DNA of 59,405 nt from an uncultured Oscillibacter sp. (GCA_910588005.1 CAJUQM010000013.1:1-59405), one strand, 5' to 3'. Shown: positions 33,071 through 42,247, counted from the stretch's first letter. Notes: generated from the sequence alone by a model not told the origin. Made by a program: numbers and translations.

Positions 33071-34690
33071 ATGCCTGAAATCAGACTGGAACACGTGACA
33101 AAGCGGTGGGGCAAGTTCTACGCCGTGGACGATTTGAACCTGGTCATCGCCGACAATTCCTTTGTCACCCTGCTGGGTCCCTCCGGCTGCGGCAAGACCA
33201 CCACCCTGCGGATGATCGCGGGATTGGAGACTCCCACCAGCGGCCGCATCACCATCGGCGACAAGGTGGTGTTTGACAGCGCCTTGGGCATCAACGTCCC
33301 CGCCAACAAGCGCAAGGTGGGCTTCTTGTTCCAAAACTACGCCCTCTGGCCCAATATGACCGTCTATGAAAACATCGCCTTCGGCCTCTCCAACATCAAA
33401 GAACCCCTGCCGAAGATCGACTTCGAGGCCAGAAACAGCGCCCGTCTGGCGGAGATTCTCTCCAATCCCGGCGAGGTGGTGAAGGTCTTAGAGGACTGCC
33501 GGGACAAGACGGGAAAAATCGACGAGAAAAAGGCCTACATCAAGCTGATCGACGCCTTTACCATCTCCCTTTACACCGCCAAAAAGCTATACGGCTACCA
33601 TCTGGAGAGCGGCAAGGACGTCTCCGGCGAGGCCGCCGCCCTGCGGGAGAAGGCGGAGAGCGCCAAAAAGGCCCAAGGACTCAACGAAAACTTTGAGTCC
33701 GTTCAAAACGGCCAGCCGGTGTTGGAGACCCGGAAACTCACAAAAGAGGAGATCGATCTCTCCGTCCGCCGGGTGTCCCGCATCGTGAAAATCGGCATGT
33801 TTATGGACCGCTACCCGGCGGAGCTGTCCGGCGGACAGCAGCAGCGGGTGGCCATCGCCCGGACGCTGGCCCCGGAACCCTCTGTGCTGTTTATGGACGA
33901 ACCCCTGTCCAACCTGGACGCCAAGCTCCGCCTGGAGATGCGCTATGAACTCCAGCGCCTCCACGTGGAGACCGGGTCCACCTTCGTCTACGTCACCCAC
34001 GACCAGATGGAAGCCATGACCCTGGCCACCCAGATCTGCCTGATCAACAACGGCGTGCTCCAGCAGTACGACGCGCCTCTGACCGTCTACAACCGCCCCA
34101 ACAACCTGTTTGTGGCGGACTTTGTGGGCAATCCCTCTATCAATTTTGTAGAGGCCAAGGGCGCACAGCGTGGGGACGGAGCCGTGGAGCTGACGGTTTT
34201 CGGAGATAAAAAGGCTCTGTTCAAGCCCTCCCAGCCTCTGGATCTCCCCGGTTGGTTCCGAACCCGGGACAGCCACGACGCCCTTGCCGCGGAGGAGCAC
34301 AAGAAAAAATCGGCGGAAAAGGGCTTTGTGGAGAAGGGGAACAAGGACGAGACCTTCCGCTACCACATTGCCAAGGTGGAAGAGGAGGACCTCTCCCTCC
34401 AGGAAGAGCCGGTGCTGACCAACGAGGACCTGGTGCTGGGCATTCGCCCGGAGTTTATCGACATTGTGGATGGCGGCACCCTCTCCGGCGAGATCTACGG
34501 CGCTATGCCCACCGGCATGGAATCCACCATTAAGGTGCGGATCGGCGGCTTCCTGCTCACCGGCGTGGTGTTCGGCAGCACGCTGTTCACCATCGGAACC
34601 CAGGTCCACATTGACGTCTCCGGGGAGAGCGTCATGCTCTTCGACCGCAAAAGCGGCAAGTGCGTGGCCTCCGGAAGCCTGGCATTCTAA
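33071..34690 (+). CDS. ABC transporter ATPase with large helical-domain insertion
   Basis: This 539-residue importer ATPase, against about 350-370 for the MalK/UgpC/FbpC group, has Walker A GPSGCGKTT (36-44), Q-loop Gln88 in FLFQNYALWP, signature LSGGQQQR (252-259), Walker B VLFMDEP (272-278) and switch His310. Normally about 50 residues separate Q-loop and signature; here there are 164, a charged helical insertion covering roughly 111-235. A second, smaller Lys/Glu-rich insertion (HKKKSAEKGFVEKGNKDE, about 415) lies in the C-terminal regulatory TOBE region. All catalytic motifs are intact, so it should be active. The insertions probably bind a regulator or partner, which is inference. Confidence 0.93.
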   Translation: MPEIRLEHVTKRWGKFYAVDDLNLVIADNSFVTLLGPSGCGKTTTLRMIAGLETPTSGRITIGDKVVFDSALGINVPANKRKVGFLFQNYALWPNMTVYENIAFGLSNIKEPLPKIDFEARNSARLAEILSNPGEVVKVLEDCRDKTGKIDEKKAYIKLIDAFTISLYTAKKLYGYHLESGKDVSGEAAALREKAESAKKAQGLNENFESVQNGQPVLETRKLTKEEIDLSVRRVSRIVKIGMFMDRYPAELSGGQQQRVAIARTLAPEPSVLFMDEPLSNLDAKLRLEMRYELQRLHVETGSTFVYVTHDQMEAMTLATQICLINNGVLQQYDAPLTVYNRPNNLFVADFVGNPSINFVEAKGAQRGDGAVELTVFGDKKALFKPSQPLDLPGWFRTRDSHDALAAEEHKKKSAEKGFVEKGNKDETFRYHIAKVEEEDLSLQEEPVLTNEDLVLGIRPEFIDIVDGGTLSGEIYGAMPTGMESTIKVRIGGFLLTGVVFGSTLFTIGTQVHIDVSGESVMLFDRKSGKCVASGSLAF

Positions 34691-34720
34691 AACCTGCCCT
34701 TCCTGTGAGAAGATTTTTCT

Positions 34721-34775
34721 GTGCGCCGGCGCCGCGGGAACTTTTGAAAAAGTCCCCGCGGCGCACTTTTGTTTT
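34721..34775 (+). terminator. Terminator of transport operon
   Basis: Strong GC stem (GTGCGCC... paired with ...GCGCAC, with CGGGAACTTTT/AAAAGTCCCCG inside), followed by TTTTGTTTT. Confidence 0.85.
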
Positions 34776-34799
34776 CACAGAAAAATCCCTGTCCGCCGC

Positions 34800-34827
34800 T
34801 TGCATTTCCCGCTGAAGGTGCTACAAT
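34800..34827 (+). promoter_or_regulatory. ior operon promoter
   Basis: TTGCAT (34800-34805), 16-base spacer, TACAAT (34822-34827), 76 bases before the iorA ATG. Confidence 0.7.
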
Positions 34828-34903
34828 AGAAGCTGGAACCTGATAATTTTTTAACGGTATACTTTCAGAAAAAATTGATTTTAGAGAGGGTGACTTTGGA
34901 AAC

Positions 34904-36787
34904 ATGGAATGGACGATGACAGCCAACGCGCCGGGACAGGTTTGCCTGATGCAGGGCAACGAGGCCATTGTCCGCGGCGCGGTGGAGGCTGGGATCAACT
35001 TTGCGGCCTCGTACCCCGGTTCCCCATCTTCCCAGGTGCTGGGGATGCTGGGCAAGATCGCCAAGGAGCGGAACTTCTATGCCGAGTGGTCCACCAATGA
35101 GGTCTGCGCGCTGGAGGCGTGCATCGGTGCCTCCCTGGCGGGGGCGCGGGCGCTTTGCATCGTGAAGCAAAACGGGCTTCTGTGCACAGCGGATTCCCTG
35201 CACTGCGGAGCGCAGCACGGCGTCAAGGGAGGCCTTGTGATCGTGACCTCAGACGACCCCAGCGCCCACTCCAGCACCAATGAATTTGACTCCCGCTGGC
35301 AGGCGGAGTCCGCCAGCGTCGCGCTGCTGGAACCCACTACTATGCAGGAGACCAAGGACATCGTGCCCTATGCCTTTGCGCTTTCCGAGCGCACCGGGCA
35401 GATGGTGATCATCCGCCTGACCACTCGGGTCTGCCACGGTCGGGGCGGCGTGAAGCTGGGTGCGCTGCCGGAGAATCCCCATCCGATCCAGAGGGTGCGG
35501 GAGTGGGACCGGCTGGTATGCGTCTCCTACCTCCACACGCCCATGCTGGAGCGGCTGGAGGCGCTGCGGAGCGAATTTGAAAGCTCCACCTACAACCACT
35601 ACGCCGGCCCGGAAAATGCGGAGAGGCTGATTGTGGCCGGCGGCACCGGCCGTCTCTACGCTCAGGAGGCCATGGCCCGGCTCGGCGTGGAGGACAAGGC
35701 GGGCCTTTTGACCCTGGGGACCCTCTGGCCCCTGCCGGAGGACTACATACTGCGCTACCTCAAAGCAGCCAAAGAGGTTCTGATTCTAGAGGAGGTAGAC
35801 CCCTTCCTGGAGGAGCACCTGGAGGCCCTGGCCGGAAAACGCCGGCTGGCACTCACCTTCCGCGGCCGGTCCGACGGGGCACTGCCCAAGATTGGGGAAC
35901 TGGATCCGGACAACGTCTCCGCCGCCATCGCCGCCTTCACCGGAGCGGCATTGCCGGCGAAAAAGCCCGCCTCCGCCCTGGAACTGCCCCAGCGGGACAT
36001 GACCTTCTGTGCCGGTTGCCCCCACCGGGCCACCTTCCACATTCTCAAGCGGGTGCTGCGCCAGGAGAAGAACCCCGGCGTGGTCATTGGCGACATCGGG
36101 TGCTACATTATGTCCGGCCAATTTGCCGGGCAGTACGCCTTCCAGGCCTGCAACTGCATGGGTTCCGGCATCAACCTGGCGGAGGCCCTGGGCCAGCTGA
36201 CCCGCTACGGTCTGGACCAAAAGGTGGTCACCGTCTGCGGAGATTCCACCTTCTTCCACACCATTATGCCCGGCGTGGTCAACGCCGTGTACCACAAGGC
36301 CAATATGCTCTTGATGGTGCTGGACAACTCCGCCACCGCCATGACCGGCTTCCAGCCCCATCCCGGCACCGGCATCACCGCCATGGGCGGCGCCGCCGAA
36401 CCCATGGACATCCAGAGGATTCTGGAGGCCATGGGCTGCAAGGTAGAGGTGGCAGACCCCTTCGACGTTCAGGAAACGGAGAAGACCGTGAAGCGGCTCC
36501 TCCAGGAGGACGGCATGAACGTCCTCATCATGCGCCAGCCCTGTGCCACGCTGACAGCCAAGAAGCAGAAAAAGCCCGTCCGGGTCTGGGTGGACCAGGA
36601 CGTGTGCCTGGGCGAGGGCTGCGGGTGCGACAAGTACTGCTCCCGCGTCTGGGGCTGCCCCGGCAATACCTGGGACTTTAAGAACGGCAAGGCCCAGATC
36701 GACCCTGTGACCTGCGTGGGCTGCGGCGTGTGCGCCAAGTTCTGCCCCAGCGGGGCCATCCATGTGGAAGGCGGTGAGGAAGCGTGA
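34904..36787 (+). CDS. iorA: Indolepyruvate:ferredoxin oxidoreductase alpha subunit
   Basis: This 627-residue thiamine-diphosphate enzyme subunit oxidises aryl 2-oxo acids from aromatic amino acids to aryl-acyl-CoA and passes electrons to ferredoxin. It has an N-terminal pyrimidine-binding region (SYPGSPSSQV, ECSTNE-like WSTNEVCALE), the TPP site FCAGCPHRATFHIL with GDIGCYIMSG, GDSTFFHTIMPG and LDNSATAMTGFQPHPGTG, and a C-terminal two-cluster ferredoxin domain (CVGCGVCAKFCPSGAI). The start at ATG 34904 has only a distant GAGGGTGA, so translation may be modest. It is followed by iorB with a GTGA overlap. Confidence 0.94.
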   Translation: MEWTMTANAPGQVCLMQGNEAIVRGAVEAGINFAASYPGSPSSQVLGMLGKIAKERNFYAEWSTNEVCALEACIGASLAGARALCIVKQNGLLCTADSLHCGAQHGVKGGLVIVTSDDPSAHSSTNEFDSRWQAESASVALLEPTTMQETKDIVPYAFALSERTGQMVIIRLTTRVCHGRGGVKLGALPENPHPIQRVREWDRLVCVSYLHTPMLERLEALRSEFESSTYNHYAGPENAERLIVAGGTGRLYAQEAMARLGVEDKAGLLTLGTLWPLPEDYILRYLKAAKEVLILEEVDPFLEEHLEALAGKRRLALTFRGRSDGALPKIGELDPDNVSAAIAAFTGAALPAKKPASALELPQRDMTFCAGCPHRATFHILKRVLRQEKNPGVVIGDIGCYIMSGQFAGQYAFQACNCMGSGINLAEALGQLTRYGLDQKVVTVCGDSTFFHTIMPGVVNAVYHKANMLLMVLDNSATAMTGFQPHPGTGITAMGGAAEPMDIQRILEAMGCKVEVADPFDVQETEKTVKRLLQEDGMNVLIMRQPCATLTAKKQKKPVRVWVDQDVCLGEGCGCDKYCSRVWGCPGNTWDFKNGKAQIDPVTCVGCGVCAKFCPSGAIHVEGGEEA

Positions 36788-37410
36788 AGGAGCTGAGATT
36801 CGATCCCTTAAACATCGTGGTCTGCGGCATCGGCGGACAGGGCAATGTGCTGGCCGCCGAAGTTCTGGGCAGCGCCATGTGCGACCGCGGCTGCCGGGTG
36901 GCCGTGGGGGAGACCTACGGCGCCTCCCAGCGGGGCGGCTCCGTTATGAGCCATGTCCGGGTATCCATGAAGATGGACCCCAGCGTACTGATTCCCTCCG
37001 GAGAGGCCCATATCATCATCGGCTTTGAGCCGTTGGAGACCCTGCGGATGGTCCGCAAATACGCCGGAAAAGACACCACCGTGGTCTATGATCCCCGGCC
37101 GGTGTATCCCCTGGGCGTCCTCCAGGGCATTCAGCAGTACCCGGCGGTGGAGGACATCGCCGCCGAGATCCGCGATCTGACAGCCATGGCCCTGGCGGTT
37201 CCCGCCGCCGGCATCGCCATGGAGGCCGGAGACTCCAAGTCCGCCAACATCGCCCTTCTGGGCGCGTTCAGCCAGCTTCCGGACGCGCCCTTGAGCCGGG
37301 AGGACCTGGAGAAAATCCTCCTCCAGCGGTTTAAGGGCACGGTACTGGAGGTCAACCAGCGGGCCTTTGCCATGGGCTGTGAGGCCGCCGGAAAGGGGGC
37401 GGGCCTATGA
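36784..37410 (+). CDS. iorB: Indolepyruvate:ferredoxin oxidoreductase beta subunit
   Basis: This 208-residue gamma-type 2-oxoacid oxidoreductase subunit completes the IorA partner. It has the family N-terminus NIVVCGIGGQGNVLAAEVLGSA, YGASQRGGSVMSHVR and FEPLETLRM, and the C-terminal helix with the RFKGTVLEVNQRAF segment. It starts at GTG overlapping the iorA stop. The ATG of the next small gene overlaps its own stop, so stoichiometric translation of the three is expected. Confidence 0.94.
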   Translation: MKELRFDPLNIVVCGIGGQGNVLAAEVLGSAMCDRGCRVAVGETYGASQRGGSVMSHVRVSMKMDPSVLIPSGEAHIIIGFEPLETLRMVRKYAGKDTTVVYDPRPVYPLGVLQGIQQYPAVEDIAAEIRDLTAMALAVPAAGIAMEAGDSKSANIALLGAFSQLPDAPLSREDLEKILLQRFKGTVLEVNQRAFAMGCEAAGKGAGL

Positions 37411-37664
37411 ACACCGTTCAAGTGCATTTCACCGATTTTGTCCGGCACAAAGAGCTGACGCTGACTCTGCCCCGGGACACCCGTTTTTCCTCCTTGACAC
37501 CGGTGCTGTATGAAAAGGGTTTCCTGACGCCTCAGAAGCCCGGCTACCGCTATCTCTACCAGGACCACCTGTGCGGCGAAAATCACCTGCTGGAGGACTA
37601 TCTCCCGGCGGAGGCCGCCGCCATGGAGCTGGAGATCTTCCACTATCCGCAGATCATGGTATAA
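37407..37664 (+). CDS. Small protein of the ior operon, possible beta-grasp fold
   Basis: This 85-residue protein is not recognised as a named family. The order of predicted strands and helix (VQVHFTD, LTLTLP, a helix near SSLTPVLYEKGF, YRYLYQD, then a short DYLPAE turn and MELEIF) resembles a ubiquitin-like beta-grasp domain. It ends in HYPQIMV, with no Gly-Gly tail. It sits between iorB (ATGA overlap) and the FrhB-like gene (14-base gap, AAGGAGGGG). A small adaptor for the oxidoreductase or an electron-transfer complex is possible; this is inference. Confidence 0.7.
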   Translation: MNTVQVHFTDFVRHKELTLTLPRDTRFSSLTPVLYEKGFLTPQKPGYRYLYQDHLCGENHLLEDYLPAEAAAMELEIFHYPQIMV

Positions 37665-37678
37665 GGAGGGGAACGGCA

Positions 37679-38743
37679 ATGTTAAGTACAATCGCACTGG
37701 ATACTCAAGTGATCAAGCCGGGCCTCTGCACCGGCTGCGGCGCCTGCCAGGGAATGTGCCCTTATTGGGACTCCGTGGACGGGCGGACCATCTGCTATTT
37801 CGACTGCGAGCGCCGGGACGGCCGCTGCCAGCGGTTCTGCCCCCGGATGCCCACAGATCTGGAGTCGCTGCGCAAGCAGTTCTTCCCGGCGGATACCATT
37901 CTCCCGGAGATCGGTCCCTTCCGGGGGCTGTATCTAACCCGGGCGGCCGATCCGGCCATCCGGGCAAAGGCTCAGCACGGCGGCACCATGACAGCCCTGG
38001 TGGAGCTGGCCTTGAAGGAGGGCTTCATCGACGCGGCGGTATTGACCCGCTCCCAGGGGGGATTGAACCCCGAGGGGACGCTGGCCGCAACCCCGGAGGC
38101 GGTCCGCGCCTGCTCCGGCAGCAGTTTTCAAGTTCCGCCCACTCTGGCGGTGCTGAACCGGGCGCTGAAGGAAAACCGCTATCACGCCATCGGCGTGGTG
38201 GGCACGCCCTGCAAAACGTTGGCCGTCTATAAGATGAAGGGCAATCCCCTGCCGGAGAACGGCAACCACGCGGAGAACATCGGCATGGTCTTCGGTCTTT
38301 TCTGCGGCTGGGGGCTGGATTGGGAGGGGCTGAACGCCCTGGCGGCCAGGCATGCCGTCCCCGAAAAGATCTCTCACATGGACATCCCCCCCAGTAAGTA
38401 CCACTCTCTGGAGCTGCGGCAGGACGGCGAGACCGTCTCGGTCAATCTGGATGAGGTGACACCTCTGGTGCGATCCGGCTGCAGGGCCTGCACGGATATG
38501 ACGGCGGAATTCGCCGACCTCTCTGTAGGCGGCGCCCGCAGCAGCCATGGCTGGGATGTGGACAAGGGCTGGAATCAGGTGATCGTCCGCTCCGAAAAGG
38601 GGGAGCAGCTCTTGAACATCGCCCGGAAGCAGGGCATTTTGGAGTTCAAGGACGTCCCGGAGACGGGCCTTGACAAGCTGAAAGGCGCGTCTATGGGCAA
38701 GCGCCGCAACGGCGAAAGATATCTGCAGGAGCTGAGCGGCTGA
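37679..38743 (+). CDS. FrhB-like Fe-S flavoprotein (F420 hydrogenase beta family)
   Basis: This 354-residue protein has an N-terminal ferredoxin-like cluster CTGCGACQGMCPYW, a second Cys set (DCERRDGRCQRFCP), then the FrhB domain with HGGTMTALVELAL, VVGTPCKTLAVYKM, FCGWG and RSGCRACTDMTAEFADLSVGG. In methanogens this domain reduces F420 with FAD; in Clostridia without F420 it serves as a flavin/Fe-S electron-transfer module. Directly downstream of iorAB, it may accept or donate ferredoxin-level electrons to the 2-oxo acid oxidoreductase. A second member of this family is the C-terminal half of the fusion at 1-1643. Confidence 0.9.
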   Translation: MLSTIALDTQVIKPGLCTGCGACQGMCPYWDSVDGRTICYFDCERRDGRCQRFCPRMPTDLESLRKQFFPADTILPEIGPFRGLYLTRAADPAIRAKAQHGGTMTALVELALKEGFIDAAVLTRSQGGLNPEGTLAATPEAVRACSGSSFQVPPTLAVLNRALKENRYHAIGVVGTPCKTLAVYKMKGNPLPENGNHAENIGMVFGLFCGWGLDWEGLNALAARHAVPEKISHMDIPPSKYHSLELRQDGETVSVNLDEVTPLVRSGCRACTDMTAEFADLSVGGARSSHGWDVDKGWNQVIVRSEKGEQLLNIARKQGILEFKDVPETGLDKLKGASMGKRRNGERYLQELSG

Positions 38744-38760
38744 GATCATCCATTTCACAT

Positions 38761-38807
38761 AAAACCCCACCGGGCGGGAGGCTCTGCCTCCCGCCCGGTG
38801 GGGTTTT
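38761..38807. terminator. Bidirectional terminator, ior operon/fprA
   Basis: Perfect 22-bp stem with a TCT loop and AAAA/TTTT ends, between convergent operons. Confidence 0.95.
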
Positions 38808-38825
38808 ATAAAGTCTTCTCCAAAT

Positions 38826-40043
38826 TTACTTCTGGATGGAAGCGGCGATAGCGTCCGCCAAGGCGTCGATCTCAGACTCGTTGTCCGCTTTCAGAGAGGA
38901 AGTGACGGTCATCTCCTCATCCAGGATCTCCATGTGCTTCAAGCCCTCAATTTCCTCCCGCATCAAAGCGCCGGAGCGGGGCGCCCAGGAGCCGCTGCCC
39001 ATAATCGCCACCGTGCGGTTTTGGAGATTTAAGGCCTTCATATCCGTGAGGAAGTTGTGCATCGGCGGGAAAATGCCCAGGTTATACGTAACAGAAGCCA
39101 ACACCAGATGGCTGTACTTGAAGAGGTCGGAAATCAGATAGCTCACATGGGTGCTGGATACGTCGTACAGCCGGGTATTGGTGATCCCGCGGGCAGTGAG
39201 CTTGGCGGCCAGAACCTCCGCAGCGGCCTCGGTATTGCCATACATGGAGGCATAGACGATCATCACGCCCTTCTCCTCCGGTTCGTAGGTGGCCCAGTGG
39301 GTGTACTTGTCGATAATATAGCCCAGGTCCTTCCGCCAAATGGGACCGTGGAGGGGGCAGAGCATCTTGATGTTGTCCAAGCCCACAATAGAGGCCGCCT
39401 TGTTCAGCAGCGCCACTACTTGGGGACCGTACTTGCCCACGATGTTGGTATAGTACCGGCGGGCATCGTCAATCCACTCACCGTCAAAATCCACCTCGTC
39501 GGCGAAGAGCTTGCCGTCAAGAGAGCGGAAGGAGCCGAAGGCGTCGGCGGAGAAGAGCACGCCGTTGGTCGTGTCGTAAGACACCATGGCCTCGGGCCAG
39601 TGGACCATAGGGGCGTAGACAAAGGCGATGGTATGCTTGCCGAAGCACTTGGTATCGCCCTCCTTTACCTCTTCCACCGCGTTGGGGTCCAGGGCAAATC
39701 CAAACTGGTTGAGGAGCGTCACAGCCTTGGGGGTGGTGATGATCTTCACCTCCGGCCAGCGGAGAAGGATCTCCTCGATGGACGCCGCATGATCCGGCTC
39801 CACGTGGTTGATGACCAGATAATCCAGGGGGCGGCCTGCCAAAACAGCCTTCACATTGGTGATAAACTGGCGGCCTACGGCCCAGTCGGCGGTGTCAAAG
39901 AGGACGGTCTTTTCGTCGAGCAAAACATATGCGTTATAGGATACGCCGTGGTACAGGGGATGGATGTTCTCAAACAGGGCAAGACGGTGTTCATCCGCGC
40001 CTACCCAGTAGAGATCGTCGGTAACCATACGGAAATTATGCAT
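38826..40043 (-). CDS. fprA: Flavodiiron protein FprA (A-type)
   Basis: This 405-residue enzyme reduces O2 to water, or NO to N2O, in anaerobes. Residues 1-250 form a metallo-beta-lactamase-like domain with the diiron ligands His80-x-Glu82-x-Asp84-His85, His148, Asp167 and a His in PLHGPIW. The flavodoxin domain follows from about 257 (MIVYASMYGNTEAAAEVL). Electrons usually come from rubredoxin. Both a free rubredoxin (1737) and a tethered one on the neighbouring acyl-CoA dehydrogenase fusion are available. AAAGGAGG precedes the ATG. It lies downstream of that fusion and the Rrf2 regulator on the same strand. Confidence 0.95.
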   Translation of the reverse strand: MHNFRMVTDDLYWVGADEHRLALFENIHPLYHGVSYNAYVLLDEKTVLFDTADWAVGRQFITNVKAVLAGRPLDYLVINHVEPDHAASIEEILLRWPEVKIITTPKAVTLLNQFGFALDPNAVEEVKEGDTKCFGKHTIAFVYAPMVHWPEAMVSYDTTNGVLFSADAFGSFRSLDGKLFADEVDFDGEWIDDARRYYTNIVGKYGPQVVALLNKAASIVGLDNIKMLCPLHGPIWRKDLGYIIDKYTHWATYEPEEKGVMIVYASMYGNTEAAAEVLAAKLTARGITNTRLYDVSSTHVSYLISDLFKYSHLVLASVTYNLGIFPPMHNFLTDMKALNLQNRTVAIMGSGSWAPRSGALMREEIEGLKHMEILDEEMTVTSSLKADNESEIDALADAIAASIQK

Positions 40044-40221
40044 AAGAGTTGCCTCCTTTGTTTTTAATTAGCAGTCACAATGCCTCACGGTGCCTGTATC
40101 CACAGACGCCGGCAGGTTGAACCGGTCTCTCCCGGCGGTGTATATGCCGGGTTCCTCCCGAGGGACAAGCGGAGCGGGTGTGTGGGGCCTGCCCAAAGGC
40201 GCCGGAATCCCTTTTGAGAGG
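40044..40221 (-). other. Spacer between fusion gene and fprA
   Basis: 178 bases, no gene. There is no clear terminator, so co-transcription is possible. A small AT-rich stretch (TAATTAAAAACAAAGGAGG) directly precedes fprA. Confidence 0.4.
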
Positions 40222-42132
40222 TTATACCTCAATCTCAATAAAGGCATCCACCGTCTCTCCGCAGTGGGGACAGGTCCAGCCCTCAGGCAGGTCTTTAAAA
40301 GCGGTGCCGGGCTTTACATCGTTCTCCGGGTCGCCTTCCAGCACGTCGTACTCATGGCCGCATCCGTTGCAGATGTAGAGTTTCCGGGGCGGGGTGACCT
40401 TCTTGGGTACGGATCGCTTCATCTTTACCATGGGGGGCGCAGGCAGCTTATCTCCGGTGTCCAGCGCGGCGGTGAGCAGGGGCAGGATCTCCATCACGTC
40501 GCCCACAATGCCGTAGTCGCAGTTTTTGAAAATCTTGGCGTTGGGGTTGTTGTTGATGGCCACGATGCAGGCGGCATCCTTGATGCCCTTCAAATGCTGA
40601 ATGGCGCCGGAGATTCCGCAGGCGATGTACAGGTTGCCCTTAAACTTCTGACCGGACATGCCCACATAGCGGTTCAGAGGCACGTATTTCAGCGTCTCCG
40701 CCACGGGGCGGCTGGAGCCGATGGCGGCCCCGGCCGCTTTTGCCAGACTCTCAATCAGCCTCATGTTCTTCTTCTCGCCAATGCCCTGGCCCGCAGAGAC
40801 CACCCGTTCCGCCTGGGTGATGGGGGTATCCATGGGAATGCCCACAGTGAAATCGTGACCGTCCTTTTTCAGGTTGGCAACCAGAGTCTCAACTCTCTCC
40901 TGGGCGGTACCGTCTTTCAAAATCATCCGCTTGCGGGCGCCGGTCTCGGGTCCGCGGGGACCGGAGGGAGCGGCGGAGGCCTCCTTGGCGGCCTTTCCCA
41001 GGATGTGGGAGGCAATCACCACCCGCTGGATTTCGTTGGTACCCTCATAGATGGTGGTGATCTTGGCGTCCCGGTAGAACCGCTCTACCTCCATGCCCTT
41101 CAGATAGCCGCAGCCGCCAAAGATCTGGAGGGCGTCGTTGGTGACTTCCAAGGCGATATCAGAGGCGTACTGCTTCGCCATGGCGGATTCCATGCCGTAG
41201 GGCACGTGGGCCTGCTTCAGCTCGGCAGCGGAATACACCAGGAAACGGGCGCAGCGGAGCTTCGTAGCCATGTCGGCGATTTTGAAGGCCACGTTCTGCT
41301 GCTGGCAGATGGGCTTGCCAAACTGAATGCGCTCCTTGGAGTATTCTACCGCCGCCTCAAAGGCCCCCTGGGCAATGCCAAGGGCCTGGGCGGCAATACC
41401 GATGCGTCCGCCGTCCAGCGTTGCCATGGCAATCTTAAAGCCCTGGCCCTCTTTGCCCAGCAGGTTCTCCTTGGGCACTTTCACATTGTTGAAATTCAGC
41501 TGGCAGGTGGCGGAGGAGCGGATTCCCATCTTGTCGTAATGCTCTTCAAAGGTAAAGCCCTCCCAGCCCTTCTCCACAATGAGGGCAGAGATCCCCCGGG
41601 TGCCGATTCCGGGCGTAGTAACGGCGAACACCACATAGGTGCCGGCCTCTCCTCCGTTGGTGATGAATATTTTCTCACCGTTGAGGAGGTAGTGATCTCC
41701 CATGTCCTCGGCAGTGGTCTCGGTGCCGCCGGCGTCAGACCCGGCGTTTGGCTCCGTCAGGCCGAATGCGCCCAGCTTCTTGCCGCTGCACAGGTCCGGC
41801 AGATACTTCTTTTTCTGCTCCTCGGTACCAAAGGCATAGATGGGCCAGGTTCCAAGAGACGTATGGGCGGACAAAATGACGCCTGCGCCGCCGTCCACCC
41901 TGGCCAGCTCCTCCACGGCGATGGCGTAGCTCAGCGCGTCGGCCCCCGCCCCGCCGTACTCCTTTTCGTAGGGCAGGCCCATGAGACCCAGCTGGCCCAT
42001 CTTTTTTACCGCGTCTGTTGGGAACCGGTTCTCCTTGTCCAGCATAAAGGCGATGGGCTTAATCTCCGCCTCCGCGAATTCCCGGACTTTAGCCCGAAAT
42101 TCCTCGTGGGCCTGTGTGGTTTGATACTGCAT
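40222..42132 (-). CDS. Acyl-CoA dehydrogenase-ETF alpha-rubredoxin fusion
   Basis: This 636-residue protein has three parts. Residues 1-381 are a complete acyl-CoA dehydrogenase (LTEPNAGSDAGG, ITNGGEAGTYVVFAVT, catalytic Glu363 in IYEGTNEIQR). Residues about 441-560 match the FAD-binding C-terminal domain of electron-transfer flavoprotein alpha (VVSAGQGIG, SRPVAE, YIACGISGAIQHLKGIK, DYGIVGD). Residues 584-636 are a full rubredoxin (Cys588, 591, 621, 624). A Pro/Ala-rich linker joins the first two. ETF alpha domain I and ETF beta are absent. Electrons from acyl-CoA could pass FAD to FAD to rubredoxin, and then to FprA encoded next door. The start at 42132 has AGGAGGAGG 8 bases upstream. Confidence 0.93.
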   Translation of the reverse strand: MQYQTTQAHEEFRAKVREFAEAEIKPIAFMLDKENRFPTDAVKKMGQLGLMGLPYEKEYGGAGADALSYAIAVEELARVDGGAGVILSAHTSLGTWPIYAFGTEEQKKKYLPDLCSGKKLGAFGLTEPNAGSDAGGTETTAEDMGDHYLLNGEKIFITNGGEAGTYVVFAVTTPGIGTRGISALIVEKGWEGFTFEEHYDKMGIRSSATCQLNFNNVKVPKENLLGKEGQGFKIAMATLDGGRIGIAAQALGIAQGAFEAAVEYSKERIQFGKPICQQQNVAFKIADMATKLRCARFLVYSAAELKQAHVPYGMESAMAKQYASDIALEVTNDALQIFGGCGYLKGMEVERFYRDAKITTIYEGTNEIQRVVIASHILGKAAKEASAAPSGPRGPETGARKRMILKDGTAQERVETLVANLKKDGHDFTVGIPMDTPITQAERVVSAGQGIGEKKNMRLIESLAKAAGAAIGSSRPVAETLKYVPLNRYVGMSGQKFKGNLYIACGISGAIQHLKGIKDAACIVAINNNPNAKIFKNCDYGIVGDVMEILPLLTAALDTGDKLPAPPMVKMKRSVPKKVTPPRKLYICNGCGHEYDVLEGDPENDVKPGTAFKDLPEGWTCPHCGETVDAFIEIEV

Positions 42133-42193
42133 ATGTGCTGCCTCCTCCTTTAGAATTTTATTTTTTCGCAATGTGCGTGACTCTCAGTCCTTT

Positions 42194-42205
42194 GTTTTCG
42201 AAAAC
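42194..42205. promoter_or_regulatory. Perfect 12-bp palindrome before the fusion gene
   Basis: GTTTTCGAAAAC lies 62 bases upstream of the fusion start and downstream of the Rrf2 gene. It is a candidate operator; the regulator is unproven. Confidence 0.35.
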
Positions 42206-42247
42206 GGGCAACTGCTCCAGGGGAGATCCCCGCCATTCCGCGGCATT

